DNA of 64,000 nt, taken from Apiospora phragmitis. Its lineage: Eukaryota; Ascomycota; Sordariomycetes; Amphisphaeriales; Apiosporaceae. Made by a program: the position numbers and the translations under genes. Positions 34,168-45,489 of the stretch are shown piece after piece; the first letter of the stretch is position 1, and every line of letters starts with the position of its first letter. The DNA is taken from NCBI GenBank assembly GCA_038363925.1, contig JAQQWL010000011.1, positions 5,704,001 to 5,768,000 on the forward strand. Direction: 5' to 3'. The notes under the pieces were generated by a model. The model was not told the DNA's origin. It did no database searches and worked only from the letters and a program-made list of their open reading frames with translations.

Positions 34168-35652
34168 ATGAGAAGGATACGAGGCGTGCTGTGGGCCTGT
34201 TCGCTCGCAGCGGCGCTCAGCATCGCTACAACCAACGCCATGTCAATAACACCGAATCCGATCTTCGAGAAAGCCGACACGTGCGGCGGCGGCAACTTGG
34301 CCAAGTGTACGCAAACCGGGCTCCCGGACAACTTCTGCTGCGACAAGGGGTCTTCGTGTATACCGTTGGCAGGACTAACCACGGTATTATGCTGCCCAAC
34401 GGCCCGGACGGCTGCACGGTCATCGCGCCCATCGTCTGCGACCTGAAGCTGCAGGATCCAGCTTCGAACCCAAACGCCCAAGTCAAGACGACAGTACTTA
34501 ATGGGAAATTGCCGTCTTGCGGGAGCAACTGTTGCCCCTTTGGTTACTCATGTGGGGGTGATGGAAACTGCGTCATGGATCAGGACCAGAGCAAGAAACC
34601 TCAAGGCGCGAAGCCTGCCCCGACATCGACAGGGGCGGCGCCGAAGTCGCCCGTGCCCTCACCCACGTCAAAGCCGCTCGCCTCCGGGACCTCGGGTGCC
34701 ACCCCGAGCACCATCGCCACAGCAGCGCCGGCCTCCGAGACAGCCAAGACGGCTCCCAGCACGTTCCCCACCGGCGCCGTGGTCGGCGGGGCAATAGGAG
34801 GTGTCCTTGGGTTCAGCGCTATCGTTTTCGGCTTCCTAATGTACAGGCGCCGTCAACAAAGGAAGGAGGGCGACGACAGTGGGAGCTTAGGTGGACGCAG
34901 CACTAGCTCCTCGAAGTTTCGAGAGTCTGAGTTCCATTGCAGAGGCCAGCCGCCGCAAACGCTGGGCCCGCGGGGCGTCCAGATCAGCAAGCCCCTGGGT
35001 ACGACGGTGCAGAGCCACCAATGGTACGATGAGTCCATTGCCCAGAACACCCTGAGTAACCACTCCACGCCCATGTCGCAATCCCACGGCACGTTTCAGC
35101 CGTTGCACCACCGGCCGGTGCCGCCACGTCCGAGCGAGAACCCGTTTGCGTCCAGGGGCAGCACCGCGTCTTGGGAGAGCGATGCCCGGAGTCGTCACAC
35201 GTCGGGCCGAGCCGCCTCCTCTCAAACAAGGAAGCCGCGACGTGTCACCAGACGCCATGCTAGACCCATTGCGAGGAACGATCAATGTGGGATTGGACCT
35301 GCACAATGGAAACGCGAAACGGCTCAGTGGTAACGCCAGCCTTCAGAACCATGTAATTGAAGAGGGCGTCCTGGAGTATCTGCAACACGGTCATAGCTAC
35401 GATAGGAGCAGCAATTCGCCGGCAGATAGGGACATGGGGCGCGAGAGTCACTACCCTGACGAGTATGACGGACAGGAGGAGCAGAGGCCGCCGATGCCGC
35501 CGATGCCGCCAGTGGCATCTCTCCGACCACCACAGCAGGGAGTTGCCAGCAACTATTCTGCCGGTAGAAACCTGACGGCGCCCGAATCGAAAGAGGGAAA
35601 ACGGCCGGAAACGACTTGGGAGATCATCCAACGCCAGGCGGGAGGTGATTAG
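34168..35652 (+). CDS. Single-pass membrane protein with Cys-rich ectodomain (Mid2-like layout), with frame breaks
   Basis: Starts with a signal peptide (MRRIRGVLWACSLAAALS), then a cysteine-rich ectodomain of about 120 residues with CGGGNLAKC, NFCCDKGSSC, VLCCP, the later SNCCPFGYSC and GDGNC. A S/T/P/A-rich stalk follows, then one transmembrane helix with glycine spacing (AVVGGAIGGVLGFSAIVFGFLM), a basic stop-transfer RRRQQRK, and a long disordered cytoplasmic tail ending in TTWEIIQRQAGGD. Two breaks are visible: a missing C at 34395-34397 joining VLCCP to NGPDGCTV, and one base too many somewhere in 35200-35240. Corrected length is about 495 aa. The layout resembles fungal cell-wall sensors, but the cysteine pattern is not WSC or CFEM and no family is recognised. 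A role in surface sensing is inference. Confidence 0.82.
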
Positions 35653-36193
35653 TGGAGACGAAGAATAAGATATAGGACAATCCATCATCAGTATGGATGT
35701 TTGTTGCATTTACAATGGCGTTCGTTTTTTTATTATTAGTTTATCCCTTCCTTTGGCCAAAGGAAGTCTGGGATAGGAGGCAAAGTTATGATACCACCGG
35801 AAGCATGAAGGCGTTTTTTGGTTGTATTTCTGCATTTACTCTTTTCATGCACATGGCTTCTGTATTCAACCATTCCTGATCATTTGCCGAGGGACTGACC
35901 AGAATTGACACAGCTGAGAATGGAAAGTTCAATGATGCAAATCAGTTGGCACATACTCTACTACATTCATGCAGCATTCGATGTTCTAGAGTATAGGTGC
36001 CAATAAAGACACAATCTCCCTTGATCAACTATCGTAGAATTTCATATACAAGGCGTCTTGTAGTGCAGTAATCTACATCCAATATAGGCAATGCGAAAAA
36101 CACAGTGAAGCGCACCCATTGCTGATTACATAGCATGACGGCTCGAGTCAGCAGCCCTTCGAATCATGTTTGGTCTCCCCGTTTTCTTGCGCC
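35653..36193. other. Intergenic, convergent 3' regions
   Basis: Tail-to-tail spacer between the Cys-rich membrane protein gene (+) and SHR3 (-), AT-leaning. A small open frame (35697-35879) is probably spurious. Confidence 0.55.
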
Positions 36194-36978
36194 CTACTGC
36201 TTCTTCTTCGACTGAGAACCTGAGGCCTTCTGCTGCTGTTGCTGCTCGGCGTGGGCCTTGTCCAGGCCCTCGCGCTCCTCGCGGTCCTTGCGCTCGGCGT
36301 ACCACTGGCCGGCCTGGAGGACGAGGATGCCGACGAGGACGAGGGCGAGGATGGTGTTGCTGGCGGCCATGACCTTGAGGGAGTCCTCGCGGCCGAGGAT
36401 GACCTCGCCGGTGAGGGGCCCGTCGACGGTCTGGGCGAACCCTTCCTCGTTCCAGATGCCGGCGCTGACGGTGCGGAGGCCCTTGACGATGTTGGCGATG
36501 TAGATGCCGACGCCAATGAGGTAGAGGACGAGGAGGCGCCGTCGAACAGCATGTTGGACTCGGAGGGCTTGAAGAGCTTGACGAAGAAGCCCAAGAAGCC
36601 GGTGCCAATGGCGATGTGCAGGATGCGCGCGATCAGCGGCGGCGACTGGTGCACGAACTTGAGGTGGACCTCGAGCTGGTCCAGGAAGGCGGCCGGGACG
36701 GGCTCAGAGGTCCAGAGCAGCGGGAAGTCGTAAGGGAACTGGGAGAAGATAATGCCGAGGAAGAAGCATGTTGCTGTTGTTGGACGGCGGCGAAACGCGC
36801 GCGCACAGATTAGATAACTGATGATTCAAGATTTCCAGGAACCGGGCGCGGGGGGAGGGAAGAGATTGGAGATAGATGGATCAATGGGATGGACTCTATA
36901 CTCACGCCCAATGATCAGAAAGGTCGCGAACGAGCTCGACCCGCTGTGGGTGTCGGGCTTTGGCGTGCTGCCAGGCAT
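36194..36978 (-). CDS. SHR3: ER membrane chaperone Shr3 (amino-acid permease packaging), one frame break
   Basis: Membrane chaperone that folds amino-acid permeases in the ER and helps load them into COPII vesicles. Exon 1 is 36906-36978 (24 codons, MPGSTPKPDT to FATFLIIG), then a 132 bp intron (36774-36905, GTGAGT/ACAG) splitting a proline codon, then exon 2 from 36773. Family blocks are clear: TCFFLGIIFSQFPYDFPLLW, HQSPPLIARILHIAIGTGF and KLFKPSESNMLFDGAS. One base is missing near 36533; beyond it the other frame continues with LVLYLIGVGIYIANIVKGLR, a fourth hydrophobic segment, and a charged tail with a glutamine run ending SQSKKKQ, stop at 36194-36196. Four transmembrane segments as usual, about 217 aa. 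The break produces a long frame of S/T/P/R residues that is an artefact. Confidence 0.92.
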
Positions 36979-38575
36979 ACTTTATATCGGAGGTGTCGGC
37001 GGTGGCGAGGATGTTGGGTTTTGAGACAGACAGGCCTATGATGTATTGCGGGCGCGCCTTTTTTCGAGGGTGCGCGGGGGAGCTTTGGAGTTTCTTGTAC
37101 GGGAGGGGGGGAACTGCAAGTTCAATTGAGAGAGGACGACTCACAAAACTACCAACTGAAGATTACTTTTTAGTTAGCCCGCGAGATAAGTAAGTACCTA
37201 ATAACATACCTACATAAATAAGCCAAGAGGCCAAGCCAAGGCTGGCGCGTTTTCAGCTTCCCTCCTCACCTGCTCGCCCTGCTCACCTTATCAAGCCGGG
37301 GGAGCTTAATCGGTAGGTAATCATTACGATTCCGTACATTAACAATAACAACTTTTGAGATACCACAGAGCAGTGGAGCCATGGACGTCCACGCGACTCA
37401 AACAACAGTCGGCGCGGTCCCTGACTCGGTTTGGATAGAAGGGGACTGGCTATTGCTGGATGCACGCATTCAATTGGCACGGCATTTGACGCATTACATT
37501 GGATGCACTGCACTATTCTTGGATCATGAAGTCCGGAGCCGTTGTGATCCCATGGCTTCCGTTCCTCTCCCGGCAGCACCGAACTAGGGTCACTTGTGAG
37601 CTCGATCGAGCAAGACCAAAGTTCTGCAATGAATATACCAGTGTCTGCCACTTGGGCGTCATCGTCATGTGTATCGACAGCACAGTTGCTCAAGTCGTCC
37701 CGGACAATAGAAGAAAGAGAGATGAAAATGATAAGAGAAAGTGACAAGATCCTTTAGGTGGGCAGCACAACCAGCTGTATGTCAGCACAGCATCTGGGGT
37801 CCTGGCGCCCCTTGTTGAAGTACTCAAAAGGCAATTTTTGGCGTACGAACGACCTCCTTAGAGTGGACATTGCCTTGGCCAGACTCTAAAGTAAAGCAAT
37901 GGGTAACCATCATATTTAGCAACAAGTCCCAGTAAGTGAGAGCGACCTCGTGCTGGAACTTTCTAAACTACTCACTCTCAGTCTTGTATCTATTACAGTG
38001 CCTACTATAGATTTCACATAGGGGTTTCTACAAATGCTCTGCTGGGCCCTGGCTGACCATGATAGAAGACGTTATATGAAGACCCAGCACTTTCACACAG
38101 TCGTATGGAAGCCAGGGCAAGTGTCCTTGGTTTATTTGCAACCTGCGCCGAGTCCATATAGGGAGGGGGAATCCGGATAACAAGAACGCATGCAGCCTGC
38201 ACCAGTGGCTACACTCGCCGACGCATCTCGCTGCCTAGGAGGGTGATGGGAATGATACCATATGATATTTGAGATCTGAAGGGTAATGACTAAATCCATG
38301 AAGAGCGGCTTTGGTTGTTACTTGCACAAACACACGAGCTCGACAATGGAGCTTCAAGTCGCCCCTCGCCCTGTGCTCGCAGGCCTTTTCCACCTGCGCA
38401 CTGCCGGGTAAGTTTCAATCACCAATCCGTTGCTCTGTTCAAGCCAAGAATACCACGTGGTGCATACCTACTCAACATCTTTGCACGTACGAGAGAGGGA
38501 GAAAAAAAAATACAAAAGGCCGCGGGAAGTGGGAGTATACGTTTATCAACTCGACGAGCACAGCCTTCTGTGATC
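36979..38575. other. Intergenic, divergent promoters
   Basis: Upstream regions of SHR3 (-) and the NMNAT-like gene (+). No domain-bearing frame (37283-37747 minus is random-looking), repeat or RNA gene was found. Confidence 0.55.
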
Positions 38576-39590
38576 ATGGACGGCTCTCGCTCAGCCACGG
38601 CCGACGTAGCACCGTATCTTGAGATATTTCGCAAGGCTGAGGCTGGACAGTATGTTGCTCCTAACGGTCCGTCCTCGGTTCTCCGAAAAGGGGTCGTGAA
38701 CCGCATCCTGACTATACGGGCACGTTCAATCCACCCCACGCCGGCCACCTCGCCACACTGAAGCACGTCTTCGATCACTATGGCAAGGACTACAATGTAG
38801 TCGCCGTCGTGGTCGAAATGACCCACGATAGGTCCCTGCAGAGGAAGTTCAGGCGTCGCCCGACAGCCGATACGTTACTACTCAGTAGCACCCAGCGCCT
38901 GCAGATCTGGGAGGAAGCGCTCCAAAACCACGAGGGCAAGAACGACTGGTGCTGGATCATAGGTGGCTACAACTTTTGCGAAGTGGACGACGGATTCAAA
39001 GACATGGTTCTCGCAAGTACGACTCTGAGTGGGTTTGAGGTTCGGATCACGCAGCTGCAGGGTGGCGACCATATCTGTCCGCGTTTTGCGTCCTCCTTCT
39101 GGGATGATGGCGACTTTATTATACCGAATATCAGCCGGCCAGTTGAATTTGAAGATGATCTGGGAGGAATGACTGCTCTACCCGGCTGTATCCAATGGGA
39201 GAGAATACCCGACCAAGAAGAGCCCGATAATCAAGGCAAGGAGGCCTTAGTCTAACCGGTTGTATGAGTGGATTCATGATAGTTAATTTGTTGAATAGGT
39301 CAGAAGGACCCAGCACCGGTGGAAGAGTCGCTCTCCAGACTCAGCCTCGGAGCCGGACCTGGAGCCGGAGCGGGGGCGGTGGTCTGGAGTTGTACGAAGC
39401 AACTGTTCAGGAACTATACGATCCGGTTCGTTAGCGCCAGAGAGCCAATGAACCCCAGCCCGAGCTCGACAGCCGTCCGACAGGCCATCGTGAACAGCAA
39501 GTCGGAGGAGCTTGTCAACAACCTACGCCGGAGCGGTGCTCTGGCCCCTATTTCTTGGCCATCTTCATCAGAGAGAAGATCGACGACTAG
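38576..39590 (+). CDS. NMNAT-like nucleotidyltransferase (HIGH-superfamily), with frame breaks
   Basis: Adenylyltransferase-type Rossmann protein, likely acting on nicotinamide or nicotinate mononucleotide. The start MDGSRSATADVAPYLEIF is followed by VNRILT, then, after one missing base near 38717, the signature TGTFNPPHAGHLATL (GxFxPPHxGH nucleotide-binding loop). A later block SSTAVRQAIVNS matches the ISSTxxR motif at the end of these enzymes. The last part needs a join: the exon ends at 39235 (CAAG before GCAAGG) and resumes at 39299, implying a 63 bp GC-AG intron. Another base is missing near 39540, restoring PYFLAIFIREKIDD and a stop at 39588-39590. About 315 aa. It is divergent from canonical Nma1, with poorly conserved middle sequence; a Pof1-like enzyme is an option. 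The substrate is not determined. Confidence 0.78.
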
Positions 39591-39940
39591 GTGGCTAGAA
39601 TTGCGTAAAATATTATAATGGGAACTGTACATATCGTGTTGAATTTCTCTATAAGCCGTCGGCAAGTAGAGCTATCACAAAAAGTAGACACTGACTATAA
39701 GTGGGCGCTGCGGTACCAGCTTCGCCAGAACCAGGGCAAGATCTGGTCGTCGGCATCGACGAGGAGAAACCCCCACATTCGCTTCCCTGATCAACGAATA
39801 TAGGTATGCCCCTAGGCATGCGCCCAGCGCGCCTTTGTTATCGCCGTTGATCACAGTGCTCCAGGAGACTACGGCGCAGTCCTGCTTTCACTGATGGAGT
39901 TGCTTGCGTCCTCGTGGGATACATGTAATGCAAATAACCC
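39591..39940. other. Intergenic, convergent 3' regions
   Basis: Spacer of 350 bp between converging genes. Nothing recognised. Confidence 0.55.
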
Positions 39941-41426
39941 CTAAGATACAGGAAATGGCAGGACTGCAACTCCGCGCATGCCATCCGTGCTCTTGGCCCG
40001 GATACCGAAGATGACATTGTCTTTGCTCAGGTCCACGGTCACCTGGTTCACGAGCCCGACATCCATGACGTGGGTCCAGAACGGCGCCGGCGTCGCGCGC
40101 CAGACGACCTCGTAGCTGCCCACGGCCTCGGCGCCGGCGGTCGGCGGTTCCCAGTAGAAGATGCTGTCGTTGCTGAGCTCGGTGGCGTTGACCCGGACGT
40201 TGCGCGGCGCACCGGGGGACTGGGCCAGGCTCCAGAGCGCGGCGCCATTGACGCGGGCGATGCGGACGATGAAGTCGTAATCGCAGAACTCGGGCAGGTC
40301 ACCGTACTGCTTGCCCGTGGTCGCGTCGACGCGCACGTCCTGGTGCTGGTGGGCGAAGTCCTCGTTGGGCTCGGTGAAGCGCGCGGCCGGGTACCCGGCC
40401 TCGAGGAAGGGCCGGTGGTCGCCGCCGCGCAGGTAGCGGTCGAGGCGGTAGACGACCGAGACGTTCATGCCCGTGGCGGCGTTCTCGGCCACCTCCTTGA
40501 CCAGGCGCGCGAGGTTGCGGGCGGGCGTGTCGCTCTCGCCGCCGATGGTGAGCCGGCGCTCCCGCGTCGCCGCGTCCTCGACGCCGAGCGGCGGCAGGCC
40601 CTGGCCGAAGAGCCGGACCGTGTACGGGTCCGCGGTGCCGTCATCGGCCATGGAGGCGCCCACGATGTCGTTGGTGAACATGCCCTCGACGTTGGCCCGG
40701 GGCGTCGCGTTGGCGTAGGTTTGCGCCAGGAACTGGGCGCCGAAGAGCCCCTGCTCCTCGCCGGCGACGGCCACGAATGCGATGCTTGCGCGAGGTCGGG
40801 GTAGCCCGGCTGCGACATGATGCGCGCCAGCTCGAGCGAGATGGCGACGCCCGAGGCGTCGTCGTCGGCCCCCGGCGCGTCCGACTCGTAGTCGAGGACG
40901 TTGGAGACCCGGCTGTCATAGTGGCCGGACACGACATACAGCCGCTCCGGCGACTCGGTACCGTGCAGCGTGGCGACCACATCACTGATCCGAACCGGAA
41001 ACAGGATACGGTTCCCGTCGGCGGGCTGCTCGTATCCGATGACGTCTACAGTGAGCCGCCCATCGCTGGCATTTGCGTACTTCCGAAACTCGGATGCGAT
41101 CCAGTCCCGGGCTGCCCCGATACCACGTGTGGTACTGTTCTGGATGACAGCGTATGCCGCGTTCCGAACGACACAAGCTTTAGTATGGTGGCCTCGATAT
41201 TGGCTGGGTCGACCTGGGCAAGCATCGACTGCAGCTCGGGCGGCGGCGTTTGCGGGACATTGAGACCGCCCACAAAAGTAGGGGGCCAATTTACGGCTGC
41301 GCATGTAAAGATGGTGGGCGACTCAATCTCACGGGTTGTGAGGATGCTCAAGGGATTCGGTGTGGTCCCGAGTGGCGTGGTCGCAGCAGCCGCCACTTGA
41401 GGAAAGAGGATGGCCTGGAGCTTCAT
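39941..41426 (-). CDS. Secreted M28 family zinc aminopeptidase, with frame breaks
   Basis: Predicted secreted or vacuolar metallo-aminopeptidase. N-terminal MKLQAILF begins a short hydrophobic leader that lacks a full core, so it too may be damaged. The zinc-site residues of M28 enzymes are visible in order: VSGHYDSR (His), GADDDASG (bridging Asp), AGEEQGLFG (catalytic and metal Glu), NDIVGA (Asp), and the late histidine in DFAHQHQDV. The C-terminal 100 residues look like a fibronectin type III-like beta domain ([10 protein letters not shown] to [10 protein letters not shown]). Two breaks are needed: near 41143 (RHTLSS to [14 protein letters not shown]) and near 40785 (LAQA to [12 protein letters not shown]), each one base short. 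Corrected length is about 495 aa. It is convergent with the NMNAT-like gene. The family is firm; the substrate is unknown. Confidence 0.9.
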
Positions 41427-42536
41427 GGCGTAAACCGACTCTTGGGCGAATTAGCTTATGCAAGTACAGTAACATACAGGTACTTGGATATCCTTAATCC
41501 TTGAATCGTTCGGCGGCATTTTTCTCCAATGATACCATTCGAAGCGGTCCATGAGTTATATAGTAATCTGCGTAGGTCTATGTAGGACCTGACCCGGTCT
41601 CGTCTCATGCGGGAGAAGACCCCTCATTCACAACAGCATCATCGTTAATCTCGCAGCAGCAAACACAACGCATCCCTTGCCTAGAAGGGCAAAACCGCAG
41701 CCATTTGCCAATCAGGAGGCAGCGGGAGCGTATCTACCGATATGAATCGGCGGAGGTGGCAGTGAAAGAGCCGCTTCCGACGACAATGGGTGGAGAGCCA
41801 CTCGTCCGAATGAGGAAGCTGGGGTTGGCGCCAGGAATAACTCGTGGGATCGCTCCCGACCTGAATCAGTCAGTACGCTCAAGTCGGTCAAGGCCGGGGT
41901 GTGAATGTGACAAGGTTCCATCACACCAAGGCCAAGGTAGGTAGGTACGTAGGCATTGCTGAGAACTGGAGGAAGACGTGCAATTGCGGCAACTCGCACT
42001 ATTAACATTGATTACCACTATCCAAGGCGCGATCTCGTCCTCATTATCGCAGTACATCAGTCGATCAATCCGTCTCCTCATCAAGGGGTATCGGCCCTCC
42101 AGGGCATCTTTGCACAAACACCGTGCTTCAACAAACCAAACCAAGGAAACAATAAATAGGAAACGAGTGTGGAAAAAGGGGGTCGTAACAGAACCATGCT
42201 TTCGCTTATAATACATAGAAGAATAAACGAAGAGAGTCCGAAATGCTCGCCGAGCCAGCTTGCGCTGCAATTCCAAAAAAATCGCAATGCTGGTACTTGC
42301 TCTCCGTGCTTCGGAAGGCTGAAGGAGAATAAGATAAGAATGTGGTATCAACGCATAAGTCCAGGCTCCATCGTTCAGTCGTCTACATAAACATCAAATA
42401 AATGCGCAGTAAGACGAAGTTGTCGCTCGAATAGTAAAATGCAGCTTCCAGGGAAAGACGAGAAGAAGGCAGACGGAAACGCGGTTCGATCTCACTTGAA
42501 TCTACACTCATCCTTGTGAGATCTCAGGCCATGCAG
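41427..42536. other. Intergenic between M28 gene and the basic conserved protein
   Basis: Promoter of the M28 gene (-) and 3' side of the next gene (-). No frame with recognisable content. The forms of GGTAGGTA near 41937 are low-complexity only. Confidence 0.55.
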
Positions 42537-44480
42537 TCATAAATTGACCCCGGCTTCTGGCTGTTTCTTCGACCCTTTCGACGGTTTCTTCAATGTAAGC
42601 TGGCTTAGAGACAGAGTTCTAGCGGCTCGTTTGCGGCGGCCGTCCGCTTCTTCGTTGGTCAATTCCTCGCCGAAAGCCCCGTACCCATGCTGAGGGTACT
42701 CTTCGTTCGGTGTTTTGAAGGCCTCGGACCCGGATAACTCGTCATCCACGCTCGCAAGTTGGGCTTCTTCCTCTTCGTCGTCATGCTCGAACATTGAGCA
42801 AGTAGGACCATTCACAGGAGCATCCTTTTGTGAAGCCCGAGATAGCAGCTGTAGTTGCATACTCAGCTTGTTCACTTGCGCCTCTAACGCTTGTCTTGCT
42901 GAACGCTCCGTTTCTATCATGGCCAGAAGAGTTGTGTAGTGGTCCGGAGTAAAGTGCCCAGAAAGCTCACGGGGAAATATGGGCAGGCTAGTCGCGCCAC
43001 GAACTGTGGCCGTGGACACAGGGCGGTTTGCAAGCCCACTTGAAGCGGGTATAGAGCCAATAAAAGTATTTTCATCGCCAAACGAGTCATTGGAATCGCG
43101 GGAGACATTCTCGCGAGCTTGATTTGCGGCGGCAGAGCTCGTTGTGTAAGCCGAGCGGGGCGGGCGTTCATGGGTTTTGGGGTACTCGTTGACGCCGGGA
43201 AGGAGCTGGAATAGTTGGTAGACTAGTTTCTCCAACTTCTGGTTGGTCGTCTCCAAATTCGCTATCCGTTCCTCGATGCTGACCGCCTGGGTGATCTTCA
43301 TACCAACGACAGGCCCAAAATTGAAGGGTTGGGGTGGTGTTTTCGGGTCGGGCCTGGAGGGTGATTCAGGGGGGGTTCCGGACAAGCCCCCAGCCTCTTC
43401 ATTCGCATTGGATGAAGTTGGCGAAACGAGGACCGGGTTGTAACTCTCTCTCCAGTACCGAATCTCATCGCTACGCCGTCTCGGCAGCTGACTGCCATCA
43501 TCCTGCAATTGCGACAAACTTCTCGAGCGACGGTGTAGCGTCAGGATGTCACTGGTGATGGCACGGCCAATATTGCTGGGGTCGTCGTCGGTGAGCTCCA
43601 GGTTGCCCCGACCTTGGGCGCTAGCCGGTCGTGGTGATAGCCTTGGAGGTCCCCAAAGTCTTTGCTTTTTGTGTTGAAGAGTCGGCTCGTTGTTGTTGCC
43701 GCCCGCCGCCGGTATTTCATGGGCTCAACCTGCAAAGAATTGCGCGCACTTTCAATTGCGATAATGTCTTCGGGCCCGACGGAATGAGACCGTAGAGCTC
43801 TGTCGAACTCGGTGATTGGCAGTGATGCTGATCGTTTCGGCTCGCCCTCCTTGGTCCTAGCTCCTCGGCTTAGAGACGACGGTTCCTACGGGGGTTGTCA
43901 TTAGCCGACGGATCGTCATAGCTCACGGGCTACTTCGACTTACACTTCTTTGCAATGCCGACTCGGAGGGGTCCTCATGGTGCGCTTCCAACGAACCAAC
44001 CTTGCCCCCATTCTTCTTCTTGCGCCCAAACAGTTTGCTGAGGGTCGAGCGCAAAGTCGACTTCTTCCTTTGTGGGGCATCGCGTTCGGTATCTGTGTTG
44101 TTGCTGACACTCGAGTACCGCAACGTACTTGACCCGATTGTGCGCTGTTGCGCAGGGCTCCCAGAATTCTCCGAAGCTTGACTCGTCCCTAGTTGGTTCC
44201 TTGATGGTGTCCTCTCCTCGGGTGACACGCGGCTAGGGCCGGTTGTGCTCTGGCTGTCAATGACAGATACGCGCTCCTGCGCCTGCGAGGGTGCAAGTCT
44301 GTTCGGTCCCTCGCTGGCCAAAGGCGTGGCTTGCCCCGTTCCAACCTCGCGCATGGGGAACTCGTCATCATCGGCCGGGTTGGGTATCGGGATAGGTCCA
44401 GATATCTTCCCTCGGATATTTGACTGGGCTGTTTTGGGGCGACCAGCGCTGGACGGCGACTTCAAGAGGCCGCCTTTCAT
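42537..44480 (-). CDS. Conserved basic, Ser-rich fungal protein with coiled-coil segments, one frame break
   Basis: Exon 1 is 43944-44480 (179 codons); a 58 bp intron (43886-43943, GTAAGT/CGTAG) follows; exon 2 runs 42537-43885. N-terminal half: disordered, with a basic cluster STLSKLFGRKKKNGGK. Exon 2 begins EPSSLSRGARTKEG and contains RSHSVGPEDIIAIESARNS. One base is missing near 43640 (after DFGDLQG); the continued frame reads LSPRPASAQGRGNLEL, then ILTLHRRSRSLSQLQDDG and the block DEIRYWRESYNP. Two short coiled coils follow (SIEERIANLETTNQKLEKLVYQL and LLAMIETERSARQALEAQVNKLSMQL), then an acidic stretch and a basic tail. About 630 aa. No catalytic domain, signal peptide or membrane segment. 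The coiled coils and phosphosite-like RSxS motifs suggest a cytoskeletal or signalling adaptor, as inference only. Confidence 0.8.
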
Positions 44481-45434
44481 ACTGTTCTGTGAGAGTAGAT
44501 GTGTAGATAGACTGTGGGGTGGGGAAGCTTAAAGAAACCTCGGGCGGGAGAGTGGTAAGGGCCGTAGATAAGACAGAGAACGTCCAGCTCGATCCATCAT
44601 CAGTCCGGCGTTATGAGGCAGAGAATGAGCGAGGGAGGGAGCAAGTCCGGGCGGTCCCTGTTGGTGGCTCTGACAGTTAATGCGTTGCAGCCTGGTCACC
44701 AGCATCCCACATCGCCAGCAATGCAGCTCCGAGAAGGATAGCACGTATCGATGTGCGAATCAAGGGCGCTGAGCGTCTAGTTCGTTGGCCATCCAGTGAC
44801 GGAGACGAATGAAGCTTAAGAAAGCTCGGGTGGGCTGGCTAGCTGGGGGATGGCACGGAATCAGCGATGGTTTATGGGACGGACGAGCAAGTAGGGAAGA
44901 GCCCTGAGCCAGCGCATCACGTATCATACTGCACTTCTGTTACGGACAGGACAGCAAGGAAGGGGGAGCGAGCGAAGGTCTGTCAACATGGATACCGACC
45001 TATGAAACAATACAACCAGACTGGCAGGTTCCGAGAGGTCAGGACCGCAATGGGGATTGCGACTTGGAGGTAAGTATGTAGGAAAAGAACTGGAACCAGG
45101 CCAGACATGGCACTCCTGGTAACATATTGAGTGATTGTACGTGTACTTGTACATGGAATAGGTACATCCACATCCCATGTGTTCGTAATGGTGCAATGCA
45201 GCTAGGTAGGTTCGGATGAGCAGGGTGGGTCTCTTTCGGTCCACTCCAGCTGGGATTGCCTAGTCCTCTCTCCCCCTCCAGGACAGCATCGTATGTAGCA
45301 GTAGTATATCGGCAGACTCGCTGTATCCTCTTGATGAGTTGGTATGCAGTGCCCGCCCACATCCAATCTAGCCTATCCATGGTAGCGAGAGCAACTGAGC
45401 TTGTTATTTAGTGGAGAGCCGGCTACGTGCCAGT

Positions 45435-45489
45435 GGGGCGACGGGGGCCTTTGGGGGGGGGCCTGAGGGGCCTGGGGGCGCCTTGGGGG
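45435..45489 (+). other. G-quadruplex-prone G-run cluster
   Basis: Six runs of four or more G (lengths 4, 5, 9, 4, 5, 5) lie within 55 bp, separated by 3-6 bp loops. This meets the usual sequence rule for an intramolecular G-quadruplex on the + strand. Confidence 0.75.

Noticed and set aside
36126..36608. 160-aa S/P/R-rich minus-strand frame at the SHR3 locus
   Set aside because: It is an alternate frame of SHR3; correcting the break near 36533 gives the known Shr3 sequence.
40070..40804. 244-aa plus-strand frame opposite the M28 peptidase
   Set aside because: Shadow of the GC-rich peptidase gene, composed of low-complexity V/G/A/R residues without motifs.
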